56,163 nt of DNA from an uncultured Pseudoflavonifractor sp. (GTDB lineage: Bacteria > Bacillota > Clostridia > Oscillospirales > Oscillospiraceae). Location: positions 1-56,163 of the forward strand of contig CANSYW010000012.1 in the NCBI GenBank assembly GCA_947651395.1, given 5' to 3'. The position numbers were made by a program, and so were the translations under genes. Each line of letters starts with the position of its first letter. The first letter of the stretch is position 1. The notes beneath the pieces were generated by a model, which ran no database searches, was not told the DNA's origin, and saw only the letters and a program-made list of their open reading frames with translations. This document shows, one piece after another, positions 24,364 through 33,944 of the stretch.

Positions 24364-24399
24364 AACAGGCCCCGCCGGTCACCGGCGGGGCCTGTTTTT
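24364..24399. terminator. bidirectional terminator
   Basis: AACAGGCCCCGCCGG / CCGGCGGGGCCTGTTTTT hairpin between the toxin and the convergent acetyltransferase gene. Confidence 0.9.
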
Positions 24400-25041
24400 C
24401 TATTCTTTCGCCGTTTGCTCCAGAGTGGAGATATCCCCCGCCTGTATGGCGGGCAGAGCGGTCTTGATCTTCTCCGGCGGCCAGTCCCACCACCGCAGGG
24501 TCAGGAGCCGTTCTATAGTCTCCTCCGAAAAGCGGCGCCGAATGATCCGGGCGGGCGTACCCGCCACGATAGTATAGGGGGGTACATCCTTCGTCACCAC
24601 TGCCCGGGCCCCGATAATGGCCCCGTCGCCGACAGTGACCCCGGCCAGGATCACCGCCTCATACCCGATCCACACATCGCTGCCTATGATGATATCGCCC
24701 TTGTTGTCCCAGGCCCGGGCGACCTTCTCCACATCCAGCCCCCACTCCTCAAAAAAGATGGGAAAGGGATAGGTAGTCAGCGAGGAAAGGGCATGATTGG
24801 CACTGTTAAAAAGGAATTTTGCGCCGCAGGCAATGGAGCAGAACTTCCCGATCACCAGGCGCTCATGATTGACGGGATAGTGGTAAAGAACATTATTCTT
24901 CTGAAACTCTCTGGGGTCGTTGACAAAGTCGTCATAGGTGGTGTATTCCCCCACCGAGATGGAGGGATCGGTCACCACATTTTGCAGATAGACCGTGCTG
25001 TGCCCCTGAGAGCGGGGATATATTTTCCATTGCGGGATCAT
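24400..25041 (-). CDS. Vat/CatB-like xenobiotic O-acetyltransferase
   Basis: 213 aa, left-handed beta-helix (hexapeptide repeat) acetyltransferase. Seen: KIYPRSQG at the N-terminus, [19 protein letters not shown], the catalytic histidine H83 in [25 protein letters not shown] and [17 protein letters not shown], and the C-terminal [11 protein letters not shown]. All these line up with streptogramin acetyltransferases (Vat) and the CatB chloramphenicol type. Whether it acts on an antibiotic is unknown; many chromosomal relatives do not confer resistance. ATG 25041 has AGGAGG upstream. It neighbours a toxin-antitoxin pair and an AT-rich gene in an accessory patch. Confidence 0.85.
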   Translation of the reverse strand: MIPQWKIYPRSQGHSTVYLQNVVTDPSISVGEYTTYDDFVNDPREFQKNNVLYHYPVNHERLVIGKFCSIACGAKFLFNSANHALSSLTTYPFPIFFEEWGLDVEKVARAWDNKGDIIIGSDVWIGYEAVILAGVTVGDGAIIGARAVVTKDVPPYTIVAGTPARIIRRRFSEETIERLLTLRWWDWPPEKIKTALPAIQAGDISTLEQTAKE

Positions 25042-25202
25042 CAGAAAACCTCCTGAGTCAGAATCGTTTTATCCGTAGACGATCCCGCCCTGGGCAATAC
25101 AACGCTTCACGCATACCACCCTTTCCGCCAAGATGAACTTATCATATACCCCTTTGTAGCATTTTACAAGAACAATTCTTTTATAGATAAATGAACTTTC
25201 TC

Positions 25203-25745
25203 TTATGGGATCCTTGTCCGAAATAATGTAACAAGTGCAACTACCATTGCTGAAAAACTGGCCACTGCAGACAAAATCGTAACAACATAATTGCGATCCT
25301 TTTCATATGTGATTTCATTTGCTGACCCGAATAACATAATCCCCAGCAGACCACTCAGCACTGTAAGCATAAGGGAAACAATAAAAATTAATATACAAAT
25401 TATCTTGTCTGGGAATAAATCCCAGCTTCCAAAAATTATTTCTTTTAAAAACTCTACTGAAATAAGACCACAGGCCAATGCCACGACTCCAAACATAATA
25501 GAAAAAATTGTCAGCATGGACTGTGTAATAAAAGAAAATGTTGTCATTGTCATCTTGCCATTTGACTTTCCCCCATTAATTGCTCTGTATAGCATCTTCC
25601 AAAAGCCAATGTGCTCCTTTTCGCTGTCTTTCTCTGCATCTTGAACCATTTCTTGCGCCTTAACAATTGCTTTTGCCAGTTTATTGTAATCTATTTCCAT
25701 GTTCACGTTTTCTATATGATTATTTACTGTCTGCCTTTTCCCCAT
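25203..25745 (-). CDS. AT-rich hypothetical membrane protein, 180 aa
   Basis: Not recognised. A soluble helical N-terminus (about residues 1-65, with KAIVKAQEMVQDAEKDSEKEH) is followed by four hydrophobic helices: about 70-90, 100-120 (weak), 115-137 and 150-172, as pairs around a charged loop. Codon use is strongly A/T-biased, unlike every flanking housekeeping gene, which points to recent acquisition. An in-frame ATG at residue 16 (MEIDYNKL) is an alternative start. A membrane effector or immunity function is possible but only a guess. Confidence 0.7.
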   Translation of the reverse strand: MGKRQTVNNHIENVNMEIDYNKLAKAIVKAQEMVQDAEKDSEKEHIGFWKMLYRAINGGKSNGKMTMTTFSFITQSMLTIFSIMFGVVALACGLISVEFLKEIIFGSWDLFPDKIICILIFIVSLMLTVLSGLLGIMLFGSANEITYEKDRNYVVTILSAVASFSAMVVALVTLFRTRIP

Positions 25746-25875
25746 TGCTCTCCTCTTCTTTCTCTATACTTAGCAGCTTCAAAGAGGTGTTCAATTTACA
25801 AATAAGAATTCCTCCAATAGCGAAGCTATTTTTGCGAGACCTCTTTGGGAACCCCTTGCCTCCTGTCAACGAAAC

Positions 25876-25900
25876 GACCGCCGGTTTTCACCGGCGGCCG
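25876..25900 (-). terminator. probable groEL terminator
   Basis: GGCCGCCGGT / ACCGGCGGTC hairpin with a GAAA loop and one mismatch on the minus strand, followed by GTTTCGTT. It lies about 100 bases past the groEL stop. Confidence 0.6.
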
Positions 25901-25996
25901 TCTGATTAGTTATCGGGCCTGTCACATTGCTCAATGACTGGACACTTGGTCATTCTGCCTGCAAGGGACACACCCCATCCGTAAGGTCGCTTCTTT

Positions 25997-27625
<1,629 letters not shown>

Positions 27626-27638
27626 TTACCTCCTAAAA

Positions 27639-27950
<312 letters not shown>

Positions 27951-27970
27951 TTACTTAACGTTTTCAGGTG

Positions 27971-27997
27971 TTAGCACTCAAATATCCAGAGTGCTAA
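27971..27997. promoter_or_regulatory. CIRCE operator (HrcA binding site)
   Basis: TTAGCACTC-N9-GAGTGCTAA, an exact match to the CIRCE consensus, lies between the groES promoter and start codon. It implies repression by HrcA and induction by heat shock; hrcA itself is not in this window. Confidence 0.98.
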
Positions 27998-28008
27998 CCG
28001 CAAGTAAG

Positions 28009-28037
28009 ATAATACCTCGCCTGCCATAAAAAATCAA
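28009..28037 (-). promoter_or_regulatory. groES-groEL promoter
   Basis: Minus strand: TTGATT (28032-28037), 17-bp spacer, TATTAT (28009-28014), directly upstream of CIRCE. Its -35 box lies within the terminator hairpin of the upstream lipid-kinase operon. Confidence 0.8.
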
Positions 28038-28067
28038 CCCCCTTTTGTAAAAAAAGGAGGCTGATTT
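28028..28067 (-). terminator. terminator of the lipid-kinase operon
   Basis: On the minus strand AATCAGCCTCCTTTTT pairs imperfectly with AAAAGGGGGTTGATT and is followed by TTTTT. It ends the operon that starts with the THUMP methyltransferase gene. Confidence 0.75.
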
Positions 28068-28116
28068 CAAAAAAATTCAATCTTTGTTCATAAACTTTAT
28101 ATTGGAGTTCCAACCC

Positions 28117-29022
28117 TCACCGCCAGGAGAGCCCCGCGGGATAGAAGAAATTCACCTTTTCCTCGGACAGACGGACGGTAAAGGAGGCGCCCCGGAGGAC
28201 CTCCCCGTCCACCACCGCCGCGAACTCCCCAGGGGAGGAGACGGTGACGGCGTTCCCGTGCCAGTCCCGGACCAGATGGGAGCATTCCTTATACCGGCCC
28301 TTGGCGTATTTGCCCACACATTGGGCGAACTGGAGCAGGGACACATCTCCCACCAGGAGCATGTCCAGCATCCCGTCGTCGGGCATGGCCTCAGGCATTG
28401 GGTGGAAGCCGCCGCCGTAGTACTGGCCGTTGCACACACAGACCAGCGCGGTCTTGCCCTTGTGGCGGATGGGCCCCATCTCCACCTCCATGTACCGGGT
28501 GATCCCCTTCCAGACGGTGACGATGAGGGAGAGGATATAGGCCAGCTTCTTCCCGATAAACGGCAGGCCCTTGAAGCGGTGCACCCCCGCCGCCACCCGG
28601 GCGTCCACCCCCAGGCAGACGATATCCAACCCCAGAAATCCGTTGCAGTCGATGAGATCCAGGGCCGCCTGGGGCCCCTCCCGGAGGGCGGTAATGTCAA
28701 AAAAGCGATCCCGGGCCTCCCTGCCGAACATACGCAGGAAGTCGTTGCCTGTGCCCAACGGCACATTGGTCACCGCCGCCTGGGCCTGGCCCGCGGCGGC
28801 GTTCACCACCTCATTGAGGGTACCGTCCCCGCCGCAGGCGTAGAGCCGCACGGGCCCGCCCTGCTCTATGGCCTCCCGGGCCAGCCGTCTGGCGTCTCCC
28901 GCCCCGGTGGTATAGACCACCTGATGATCCCCCTCCGGAAAGGCCCGGCGGATCTGCTCCAGCAGTTCCCTGGCTCTGCCGGAGCGACCGGCGGTGGGAT
29001 TGATGATAAATACGTGCCGCAT
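28117..29022 (-). CDS. diacylglycerol/lipid kinase family protein
   Basis: 301 aa. DAGK catalytic domain: FIINPTAGRSGRA at the N-terminus, the nucleotide-binding ACGGDGTLNEVVNA (about 62-75) and NVPLGTGNDFLRMFG (about 87-101), then a beta-sandwich C-domain. Similar to DgkB/YegS, which recycle diacylglycerol from lipoteichoic acid synthesis; the substrate is not proven here. Its ATG overlaps the upstream TGA by one base (TGATG), showing coupling with the WG-repeat/SLH gene. Confidence 0.9.
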   Translation of the reverse strand: MRHVFIINPTAGRSGRARELLEQIRRAFPEGDHQVVYTTGAGDARRLAREAIEQGGPVRLYACGGDGTLNEVVNAAAGQAQAAVTNVPLGTGNDFLRMFGREARDRFFDITALREGPQAALDLIDCNGFLGLDIVCLGVDARVAAGVHRFKGLPFIGKKLAYILSLIVTVWKGITRYMEVEMGPIRHKGKTALVCVCNGQYYGGGFHPMPEAMPDDGMLDMLLVGDVSLLQFAQCVGKYAKGRYKECSHLVRDWHGNAVTVSSPGEFAAVVDGEVLRGASFTVRLSEEKVNFFYPAGLSWR

Positions 29023-30149
29023 CAGAACAGATCCACCCGCTGCTCGGGCCGCGCCAGCCGGGCCGCCAGAGCGGCGGCCTCCGCCCTCGTCACCAGCTCA
29101 TCCGGCCGGAAGGACAGGTTTTCGTCCACTCCCGTGAGGATCCCCTTGGCGTAGAGGCCATAGATGGCCTGGGCGCCCTCCTCCCGCAGGGAGACATCCT
29201 TCACCGCCCCCATGACCTTTACCACATCGTTCCGGGTGGGCAGGCTCCGGGCCAGGCTGGTGGCGGCGAAGACCCGGGCCAGCTCCCGCCGGGTGATCTG
29301 CCGCTCATAGCCCTCAAACTGTCCCGCCGAGATGATGCCGCTGGCCAGGCAGTAGTCCACCGCCTCGGTGTACCAGGGGGAGGTCACATGGGCGGTGGTG
29401 TGGAAGGTGTCTCCCTTGTAGCGGCTGTCCATATTGGCCGCCATCTGCAGGGCCTCGGCCACCGTCACCTCCCGCCCCGGTTCAAAGGCGTTGTTTCCGG
29501 TGCCCGACATAATGCCGGTATTATAGGCCAGATCCACCCACAGCGCGTACCAGTCCCGGCCCTTCACATCGGTAAAGGCGGGGGTGCGGCCCCGGGTGAG
29601 GGGAAACTGGCTGCCTCCTACCCCCAGCCCCTGGAGGATGCCGGGGAGCCGGAACAGCGGGGTGATGGTACGGGCGCCGTCCGGCGCGGTGAGCATCAGC
29701 GCGTCCAGACCGCCGCTCACCCCCAGCTCCACCTTTTCATAGGTGAGGGGATAGACCTCATTGGTCTTTTTCCCGTCCCGGCCGGTATAGGGCAGCACGC
29801 TCACCACACCCCAGCGGTTTCCCTTCTGGGCAATATAGAGTCCGTAGCCCGCGGGCATCAGGGTGTCATACTCCGGCTGGATGAGATACTTTCCGTCCGT
29901 CCGGATAACCCCCAGCCGTCCCCCCAGGTTTACCGCCGCCATCCCCAGGGAGAAGGAGACCACCGAGTCATATTGCAGAGGGATGACCACGCCGCCGTCC
30001 GGGCCCACAAAGCCCCATTTTCCCTCCTCCTCGGCCTGGGCCAAGCCCTCCTGGTAGCCGTGGACGGTGAGGGCCGAGGCCGCGGGCACGGCGCCCAGAA
30101 ACAGGCACAAAGACAGGACAAGGGCCCCAAGGCGTCTTCCATCCTTCAT
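29022..30149 (-). CDS. exported WG-repeat and SLH-domain protein
   Basis: 375 aa with an N-terminal signal peptide (LGALVLSLCLFLGAVPAASA). Residues 30-125 contain WG-like repeats (KWGFVGPDGGVVIPLQYD, GRLGVIRTDGKYLIQPEYD, NRWGVVS). Residues about 190-375 hold three SLH motifs (FTDVKGRDWYALWVDLAYNTGIMSG split over repeats; FRPDELVTRAEAAALAARL at the end). It should be anchored to the cell wall. It overlaps the preceding THUMP methyltransferase by 4 bases (ATGA) and the lipid kinase by 1 base, an operon of unlike functions. Confidence 0.85.
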   Translation of the reverse strand: MKDGRRLGALVLSLCLFLGAVPAASALTVHGYQEGLAQAEEEGKWGFVGPDGGVVIPLQYDSVVSFSLGMAAVNLGGRLGVIRTDGKYLIQPEYDTLMPAGYGLYIAQKGNRWGVVSVLPYTGRDGKKTNEVYPLTYEKVELGVSGGLDALMLTAPDGARTITPLFRLPGILQGLGVGGSQFPLTRGRTPAFTDVKGRDWYALWVDLAYNTGIMSGTGNNAFEPGREVTVAEALQMAANMDSRYKGDTFHTTAHVTSPWYTEAVDYCLASGIISAGQFEGYERQITRRELARVFAATSLARSLPTRNDVVKVMGAVKDVSLREEGAQAIYGLYAKGILTGVDENLSFRPDELVTRAEAAALAARLARPEQRVDLF

Positions 30150-31282
30150 TTTCCTTCTCCCCTCCTTCCAAGATATTGGAACAGGTCACATCGGAGCATT
30201 CCGTTATAGAGCTTCCGCTTCTTGTCCGCCGTTTTTCCGAAGGTGCGCTCAAACTCGGTATGGGAGCTCATCAGATAGAGGCTCCACCCCGCCGGAACGC
30301 CCCTCCAGGCCTTGCCAAAGGCGGCGTACAGTCCCTCCGCCTCCCGCTTTTCCATGATCCGTTCTCCATAGGGCGGGTTGGTCACCACACGGCCCTCCGG
30401 CTCGGAGGGGGCAAACCTTGTGGCGTCGGCCACGGAGAAGCGGATCATATCCTCCACTCCCGCCTTGGCCGCATTGGCCCGGGCCAGCTCCACCGCCTGG
30501 GGATCGATATCTCCCCCCCAGATGTCATAGCTGCCGTGATACTCCAGATCCATGGCCCGGTCGCCCTCCTCCATCCACAGCTTCGCCGGGATCCAGCTCC
30601 ACCGCTGGGCGGGGAAGGAGCGCTCCAGGCCGGGGGCCCGGTTTTTTGCGATCAGAGCGGCCTCAATGGGGATAGTGCCCGAGCCGCAGAAGGGATCCCG
30701 GAGGGAGCCCCTGCCCCGGTAGCGGGACAGCAGCACCATTCCCGCGGCCAGAGTCTCCCGCAGAGGGGCGGTCACCGACATGGCCCGGTAGCCCCGCTTG
30801 TGGAGGCTGGGCCCTGTGGTGTCCAGGAAGAGTTCGGCCGCATCTTTCATGATCATCAGCCGGATCTGATAGACCGCCCCACTCTCGGGCAGCCGCTCCA
30901 GACCATACTTCTCCCCCAACGCGTCCCCCACGGCGGCCCGGACCACGGCGCAGCAGCGCTGTTCCGAGCTGAGCTGGGAATCGATGCTCCGGCACCGGAC
31001 GGGAAAGGCCCCCTCCCGGGGGATGAACCGCGCCCAGTCCAGCGCCCTGACCCCGTCATAGAGGGCGTCAAAATCCCGGGTCTCAAAGGCGCCCAGGCGG
31101 AGAAGCACCCGCTCGCCGGTGCGCAGATTCAGATTGGCCCGGATCATGGCGCTCTCGTCCCCCTCAAAAAGCACCCGTCCGTTTTCCCCGCGGACCCCGG
31201 ACAGCTCCATGCGCCGCAGCTCTTCCGCGCAAAGCCCCTCCAGTCCGAACAGCGTGGGCACCGAAAAAGTCAGCTTCTCCAC
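30146..31282 (-). CDS. THUMP-domain class I RNA methyltransferase (RlmL/YpsC type)
   Basis: 378 aa. N-terminal ferredoxin-like plus THUMP region (about 1-155), then a Rossmann methyltransferase with LRDPFCGSGTIPIEAALIA (SAM motif I, about 193-211) and the N6/N2 catalytic motif TNPPYGERI (about 301-309). Homologues modify 23S rRNA (RlmL, m2G2445). Start is GTG 31282 with GAGGTGA 7 bases upstream. First gene of the operon running to the lipid kinase, with a good promoter. Confidence 0.9.
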   Translation of the reverse strand: MEKLTFSVPTLFGLEGLCAEELRRMELSGVRGENGRVLFEGDESAMIRANLNLRTGERVLLRLGAFETRDFDALYDGVRALDWARFIPREGAFPVRCRSIDSQLSSEQRCCAVVRAAVGDALGEKYGLERLPESGAVYQIRLMIMKDAAELFLDTTGPSLHKRGYRAMSVTAPLRETLAAGMVLLSRYRGRGSLRDPFCGSGTIPIEAALIAKNRAPGLERSFPAQRWSWIPAKLWMEEGDRAMDLEYHGSYDIWGGDIDPQAVELARANAAKAGVEDMIRFSVADATRFAPSEPEGRVVTNPPYGERIMEKREAEGLYAAFGKAWRGVPAGWSLYLMSSHTEFERTFGKTADKKRKLYNGMLRCDLFQYLGRRGEGK

Positions 31283-31334
31283 CTGTTTTCACCTCGTTTT
31301 CGTATAAAAACCCATTTTAATTTAGGATACTTCT

Positions 31335-31363
31335 ATTATAGACCTTTTTCCCCCGTTTGGCAA
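31335..31363 (-). promoter_or_regulatory. promoter of the THUMP methyltransferase operon
   Basis: Minus strand: TTGCCA (31358-31363), 17-bp spacer, consensus TATAAT (31335-31340). Confidence 0.7.
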
Positions 31364-31379
31364 CGGGCAAAAGAGGAAT

Positions 31380-31399
31380 ATTTAGACAATTTTCTAAAT
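31380..31399. promoter_or_regulatory. putative SdpR/ArsR operator
   Basis: ATTTAGA-CAATTT-TCTAAAT has perfect 7-bp inverted arms and ends 4 bases before the -35 box of the sdpR-like promoter. The half-site ATTTAGACAA recurs exactly at 31431-31440, just downstream of the -10 box, so sites flank the promoter. Confidence 0.6.
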
Positions 31400-31403
31400 G
31401 TAC

Positions 31404-31432
31404 TTGACAACCCGCTGCCCCGGTGCTATCAT
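31404..31432 (+). promoter_or_regulatory. promoter of the sdpR-sdpI-like pair
   Basis: Consensus TTGACA (31404-31409), 17-bp spacer, TATCAT (31427-31432). Confidence 0.8.
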
Positions 31433-31456
31433 TTAGACAAACATCGAAACGAGGTG

Positions 31457-31741
31457 ATGGATTTGTCCTTTCAAGCCACCTTCAAAGCCCTCTCCGACCC
31501 CACCCGCCGGGCCATCCTGGATCTTTTGAAGGACGGGGCCAAGACTGCCGGAGAGATCGGCAGCTCTTTTGAGATGACGGGGGCCACCGTCTCCCACCAT
31601 CTGTCGGTGCTCAGGGAGGCCGGGCTCATCAACGATGAGCGGCGGGGAAAATTTATCTGTTATGAACTCAATCTGTCCGTATTGGACGAGATCACCGGCT
31701 GGGTAGCCGGTCTGAAAGGAGCCGATCCCCATGAAAAGTAA
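31457..31741 (+). CDS. ArsR-family autorepressor, SdpR-like
   Basis: 94 aa winged-helix repressor: FKALSDPTRRAILDLLKDGAK, then the HTH AGEIGSSFEMTGATVSHHLSVLREAGL and the wing GKFICYELN. No metal-binding cysteines, as in SdpR. ATG 31457 touches the GAGGTG ribosome-binding site; TTG 31463 is better spaced and may be the true start. The stop overlaps the SdpI-like gene by 11 bases. In Bacillus, SdpR represses sdpRI until the SDP toxin is sensed by SdpI; here no sdpC toxin gene is adjacent. Confidence 0.85.
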   Translation: MDLSFQATFKALSDPTRRAILDLLKDGAKTAGEIGSSFEMTGATVSHHLSVLREAGLINDERRGKFICYELNLSVLDEITGWVAGLKGADPHEK

Positions 31742-32387
31742 AAAAGCTATCGTCACCATGTGGTGCCTGTCCCTGCTCCCCTTCCTGCTGGTAGCCCTGT
31801 GCTGGTCCCAGCTGCCCGAGATGGTCCCCACACATTGGGGCCTGAACGGACAAGTCAACGGCTGGAGCCCCCGGATCGCCCTGTGGGGCCTGTGCGCCAT
31901 CGCCCCCGCCCTCTCCCTGGGGATGCAGTTTCTCCCCCGTTTGGATCCCAAAAAGGAAAATTACGAGAAATTTCAGGGCCGCTATGACTTCTTCGGCCCC
32001 CTGGTCCCCCTGATCCTGCTGGTGTGCGTGGCGATCACCCTGTCGGAGAGCCTGTGGCCCGGCCGGATCAACGTGGGACGCACCATCGGAGTGCTCGTCG
32101 GGCTGCTGTTCATCGTCACGGGCAACCTGATGGGCAAGGTGAAGTCCAATTGGTTCATGGGCTTCCGCACCCCCTGGGCCCTCTCGGATCCCGACGTGTG
32201 GAACAAGACCCAGCGCATGGGCGGGTGGGTGTTCTTCCTGGCCGGGCTGGCCGAGCTTATCCTCTCCCTGCTGGCCCCGGAAAAGATCTTTTTTGCCGTC
32301 TTTTTCGTCCTCCTCTTCGGCGGCATCATCCTGACCCATTTCATGAGCTGGAAGTGGTTTCGGGACAAAAAGGGATCCTTGTCCTGA
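31731..32387 (+). CDS. SdpI-family membrane protein
   Basis: 218 aa, six hydrophobic helices. The family signature is clear: ATG-proximal WCLSLLPFLLVALCW, then PTHWGLNGQVNGWSPR (DUF1648 region), and GNLMGKVKSNWFMGFRTPW with DPDVWNKTQRMGG in the C-terminal SdpI domain. Members serve as immunity proteins and signal receptors for the SDP cannibalism toxin, or as orphan membrane proteins. Overlap with the ArsR gene indicates coupled translation. Confidence 0.85.
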   Translation: MKSKKAIVTMWCLSLLPFLLVALCWSQLPEMVPTHWGLNGQVNGWSPRIALWGLCAIAPALSLGMQFLPRLDPKKENYEKFQGRYDFFGPLVPLILLVCVAITLSESLWPGRINVGRTIGVLVGLLFIVTGNLMGKVKSNWFMGFRTPWALSDPDVWNKTQRMGGWVFFLAGLAELILSLLAPEKIFFAVFFVLLFGGIILTHFMSWKWFRDKKGSLS

Positions 32388-32400
32388 ATGATACTGACCA

Positions 32401-32453
32401 AAAGAAGCCCCGCCGCGGACAATGGGTTCCGCGGCGGGGCTTCTTTCCTTTTT
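32401..32453. terminator. terminator after the SdpI-like gene
   Basis: AAAGAAGCCCCGCCGCGG / CCGCGGCGGGGCTTCTTT, a perfect 18-bp stem with a 10-base loop and T-rich tail; it also faces the convergent 205-aa gene. Confidence 0.9.
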
Positions 32454-32457
32454 ACAC

Positions 32458-33075
32458 TTAATCGTACAAACTGGTATATCCCAAATCGGCGATCGTATAG
32501 CCATAGCTCCCCAGATGCTCCTCCAAAATATAGTCCACAAAGGCCAGGGCGAACAGGCAGTTGTAATGAGCCGTTTCTTCAAAGACGGACATAGCCGGGG
32601 CATAGCCCTCCACCCTCTCAAATCTGAAGGCATATTGTTCACTGATCTCTCCTATTGGAATATAAGCGCTCCCTGACACATCGGGCGTCGTCGAATTGTT
32701 TTGAGCTCTATAGTAATAGTAGCTGACCGTCGCGTTCGAACCCTCTAAAGGTATTACAACCAAGACTCTTGATGTGGTTCCCCCGTATAGGTGGGTATAC
32801 CCCGCTACAACAGCATCCTCCCAGCCATCGATCAGGATGTATTCCTCCACCCCGGAATCTTTTATATTTCTTTCCGTGTAGGCCTTGTCTCCACTAACGC
32901 TATCATTGGCGTTTGCCGCGATCCAATCCTTCAAAAGCGCGAAGGCCGACTCCCTGCGCTCCTCAGGGCTCTCCACAGCGGTGCGCAGCGTCCCCTTGGT
33001 GTTCTCCCCGCCGGTGTCCCCGGGAGTGAAGAGGTAGTAGAACATGTAATCGGTATTGAGCTTGGGCATTGCCAT
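32458..33075 (-). CDS. hypothetical protein, possibly 5'-truncated
   Basis: 205 aa from the ATG at 33075 (an ATG at 33108 is also open). Not recognised. The sequence is soluble and acidic, with tyrosine-rich strands (SYYYYRAQNNS; YILIDGWEDAVVAGYTHLYGG). It has no signal peptide. Its first codons overlap, on the other strand, a region that is homologous to the small membrane protein at 33496, so the natural 5' end of one or both genes seems lost. GGAGG lies 14 bases before ATG 33075, longer than usual. Confidence 0.55.
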   Translation of the reverse strand: MAMPKLNTDYMFYYLFTPGDTGGENTKGTLRTAVESPEERRESAFALLKDWIAANANDSVSGDKAYTERNIKDSGVEEYILIDGWEDAVVAGYTHLYGGTTSRVLVVIPLEGSNATVSYYYYRAQNNSTTPDVSGSAYIPIGEISEQYAFRFERVEGYAPAMSVFEETAHYNCLFALAFVDYILEEHLGSYGYTIADLGYTSLYD

Positions 33076-33316
33076 TTCTCTATTTCTTGCCTCCTCCCTT
33101 CTTTCCATCGCAAAGGAAGAAAACGAGTATCATCTTTTCCATTGGCTGTTGGATGCCTCTCTTGCCTCAGGTCCTATCCTCAGCTGTATCGTCATGATAA
33201 GGACTCTGATCGGCAAAAAATCAAAAAAGCTTCTCATTGCCGCGATCGTGTGTTCCCTTCCCTTTATTGTTTTGCTCATCCTCCTTCTTTTCGAACTTCT
33301 GATTTCTTCCTTTTAA
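33056..33316 (+). pseudogene. probable 5'-truncated paralogue of the small membrane protein at 33496
   Basis: The frame encodes two to three hydrophobic segments and aligns without gaps to residues 9 onward of the downstream protein (LLSIAKEENEYHLFHWLL against MFLSIAGNYADYDLFTWLL; KKSKKLLIA against RKSKKLLIA). It opens only with TTG 33056, has a stop just upstream, and has no ribosome-binding site, so its first ~8 codons appear missing. It overlaps the opposite-strand gene head to head. Confidence 0.5.
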
Positions 33317-33495
33317 CCGGTTTTGCTATCTCATCTTCCTCACCGGACCTTCTCTGCCTTTCTTTTTCCAGTGCCCTATGATAGAAAAAACTGTCAGCTA
33401 GCGAAGGAAAAGGGGTTGCTTTATCTACGGACGACAAGCGCAACGAACCGTCGAAAAACGGTTCATCAAAGAGACCCTTGGCCGAATTGGCAAAT

Positions 33496-33774
33496 ATGGC
33501 AAAAAAGGTATTGCTTTCTGCGGGCATTATGCTTTTTGCTCTTCTTTGCGCAATGTTTCTTTCTATTGCGGGCAACTATGCTGACTACGATCTTTTCACC
33601 TGGTTACTTGCGGTCTTTTTTGCTTTCGGCCCCGCACTTGTCTGTGCCGTAATGGGAATGGCGCTAATGGAGAGAAAATCAAAAAAGCTGTTGATCGCCC
33701 TTGGCGTTTGGTTTGCTCTTTTCATTTTACTGTTTATCATTATGATAATAGAAACCGCTTACTACGGCTCCTAG
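33496..33774 (+). CDS. small membrane protein with three hydrophobic segments
   Basis: 92 aa from ATG 33496 (TTG 33478 would add 6 residues; neither has a good ribosome-binding site). Three helices at about 5-22, 30-52 and 63-88, with a basic RKSKKLL loop before the last. Not recognised. A diverged second copy lies just upstream. A/T-richer than neighbouring housekeeping genes. Confidence 0.6.
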   Translation: MAKKVLLSAGIMLFALLCAMFLSIAGNYADYDLFTWLLAVFFAFGPALVCAVMGMALMERKSKKLLIALGVWFALFILLFIIMIIETAYYGS

Positions 33775-33865
33775 CACTTGTAAAAAATCATTAAGGACAT
33801 TGCTTACTCCTGTTAAGAGAGCTATTCTCCTCTTCTTGCATTGTTAAAATATTAACGTTAAATAA

Positions 33866-33894
33866 TTGACAATATTGACTGGCGGGTGTATAAT
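33866..33894 (+). promoter_or_regulatory. consensus promoter of the nfeD-SPFH operon
   Basis: TTGACA (33866-33871), 17-bp spacer, TATAAT (33889-33894): both hexamers and the spacing are ideal. The 10-bp palindrome TTAACGTTAA lies just upstream (33852-33861). Confidence 0.92.
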
Positions 33895-33944
33895 AGAATT
33901 GTACCAAGGGAATCCCTGGTCATATCAGAAAGGAGCTGATGGAA

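Noticed and set aside
33276-33575. Leftward 99-codon frame with a charged C-terminus opposite the small membrane gene
   Set aside because: Overlaps the coding strand of 33496-33774, has no ribosome-binding site and no recognised domain. It might be part of a dispersed repeat but I cannot support that.
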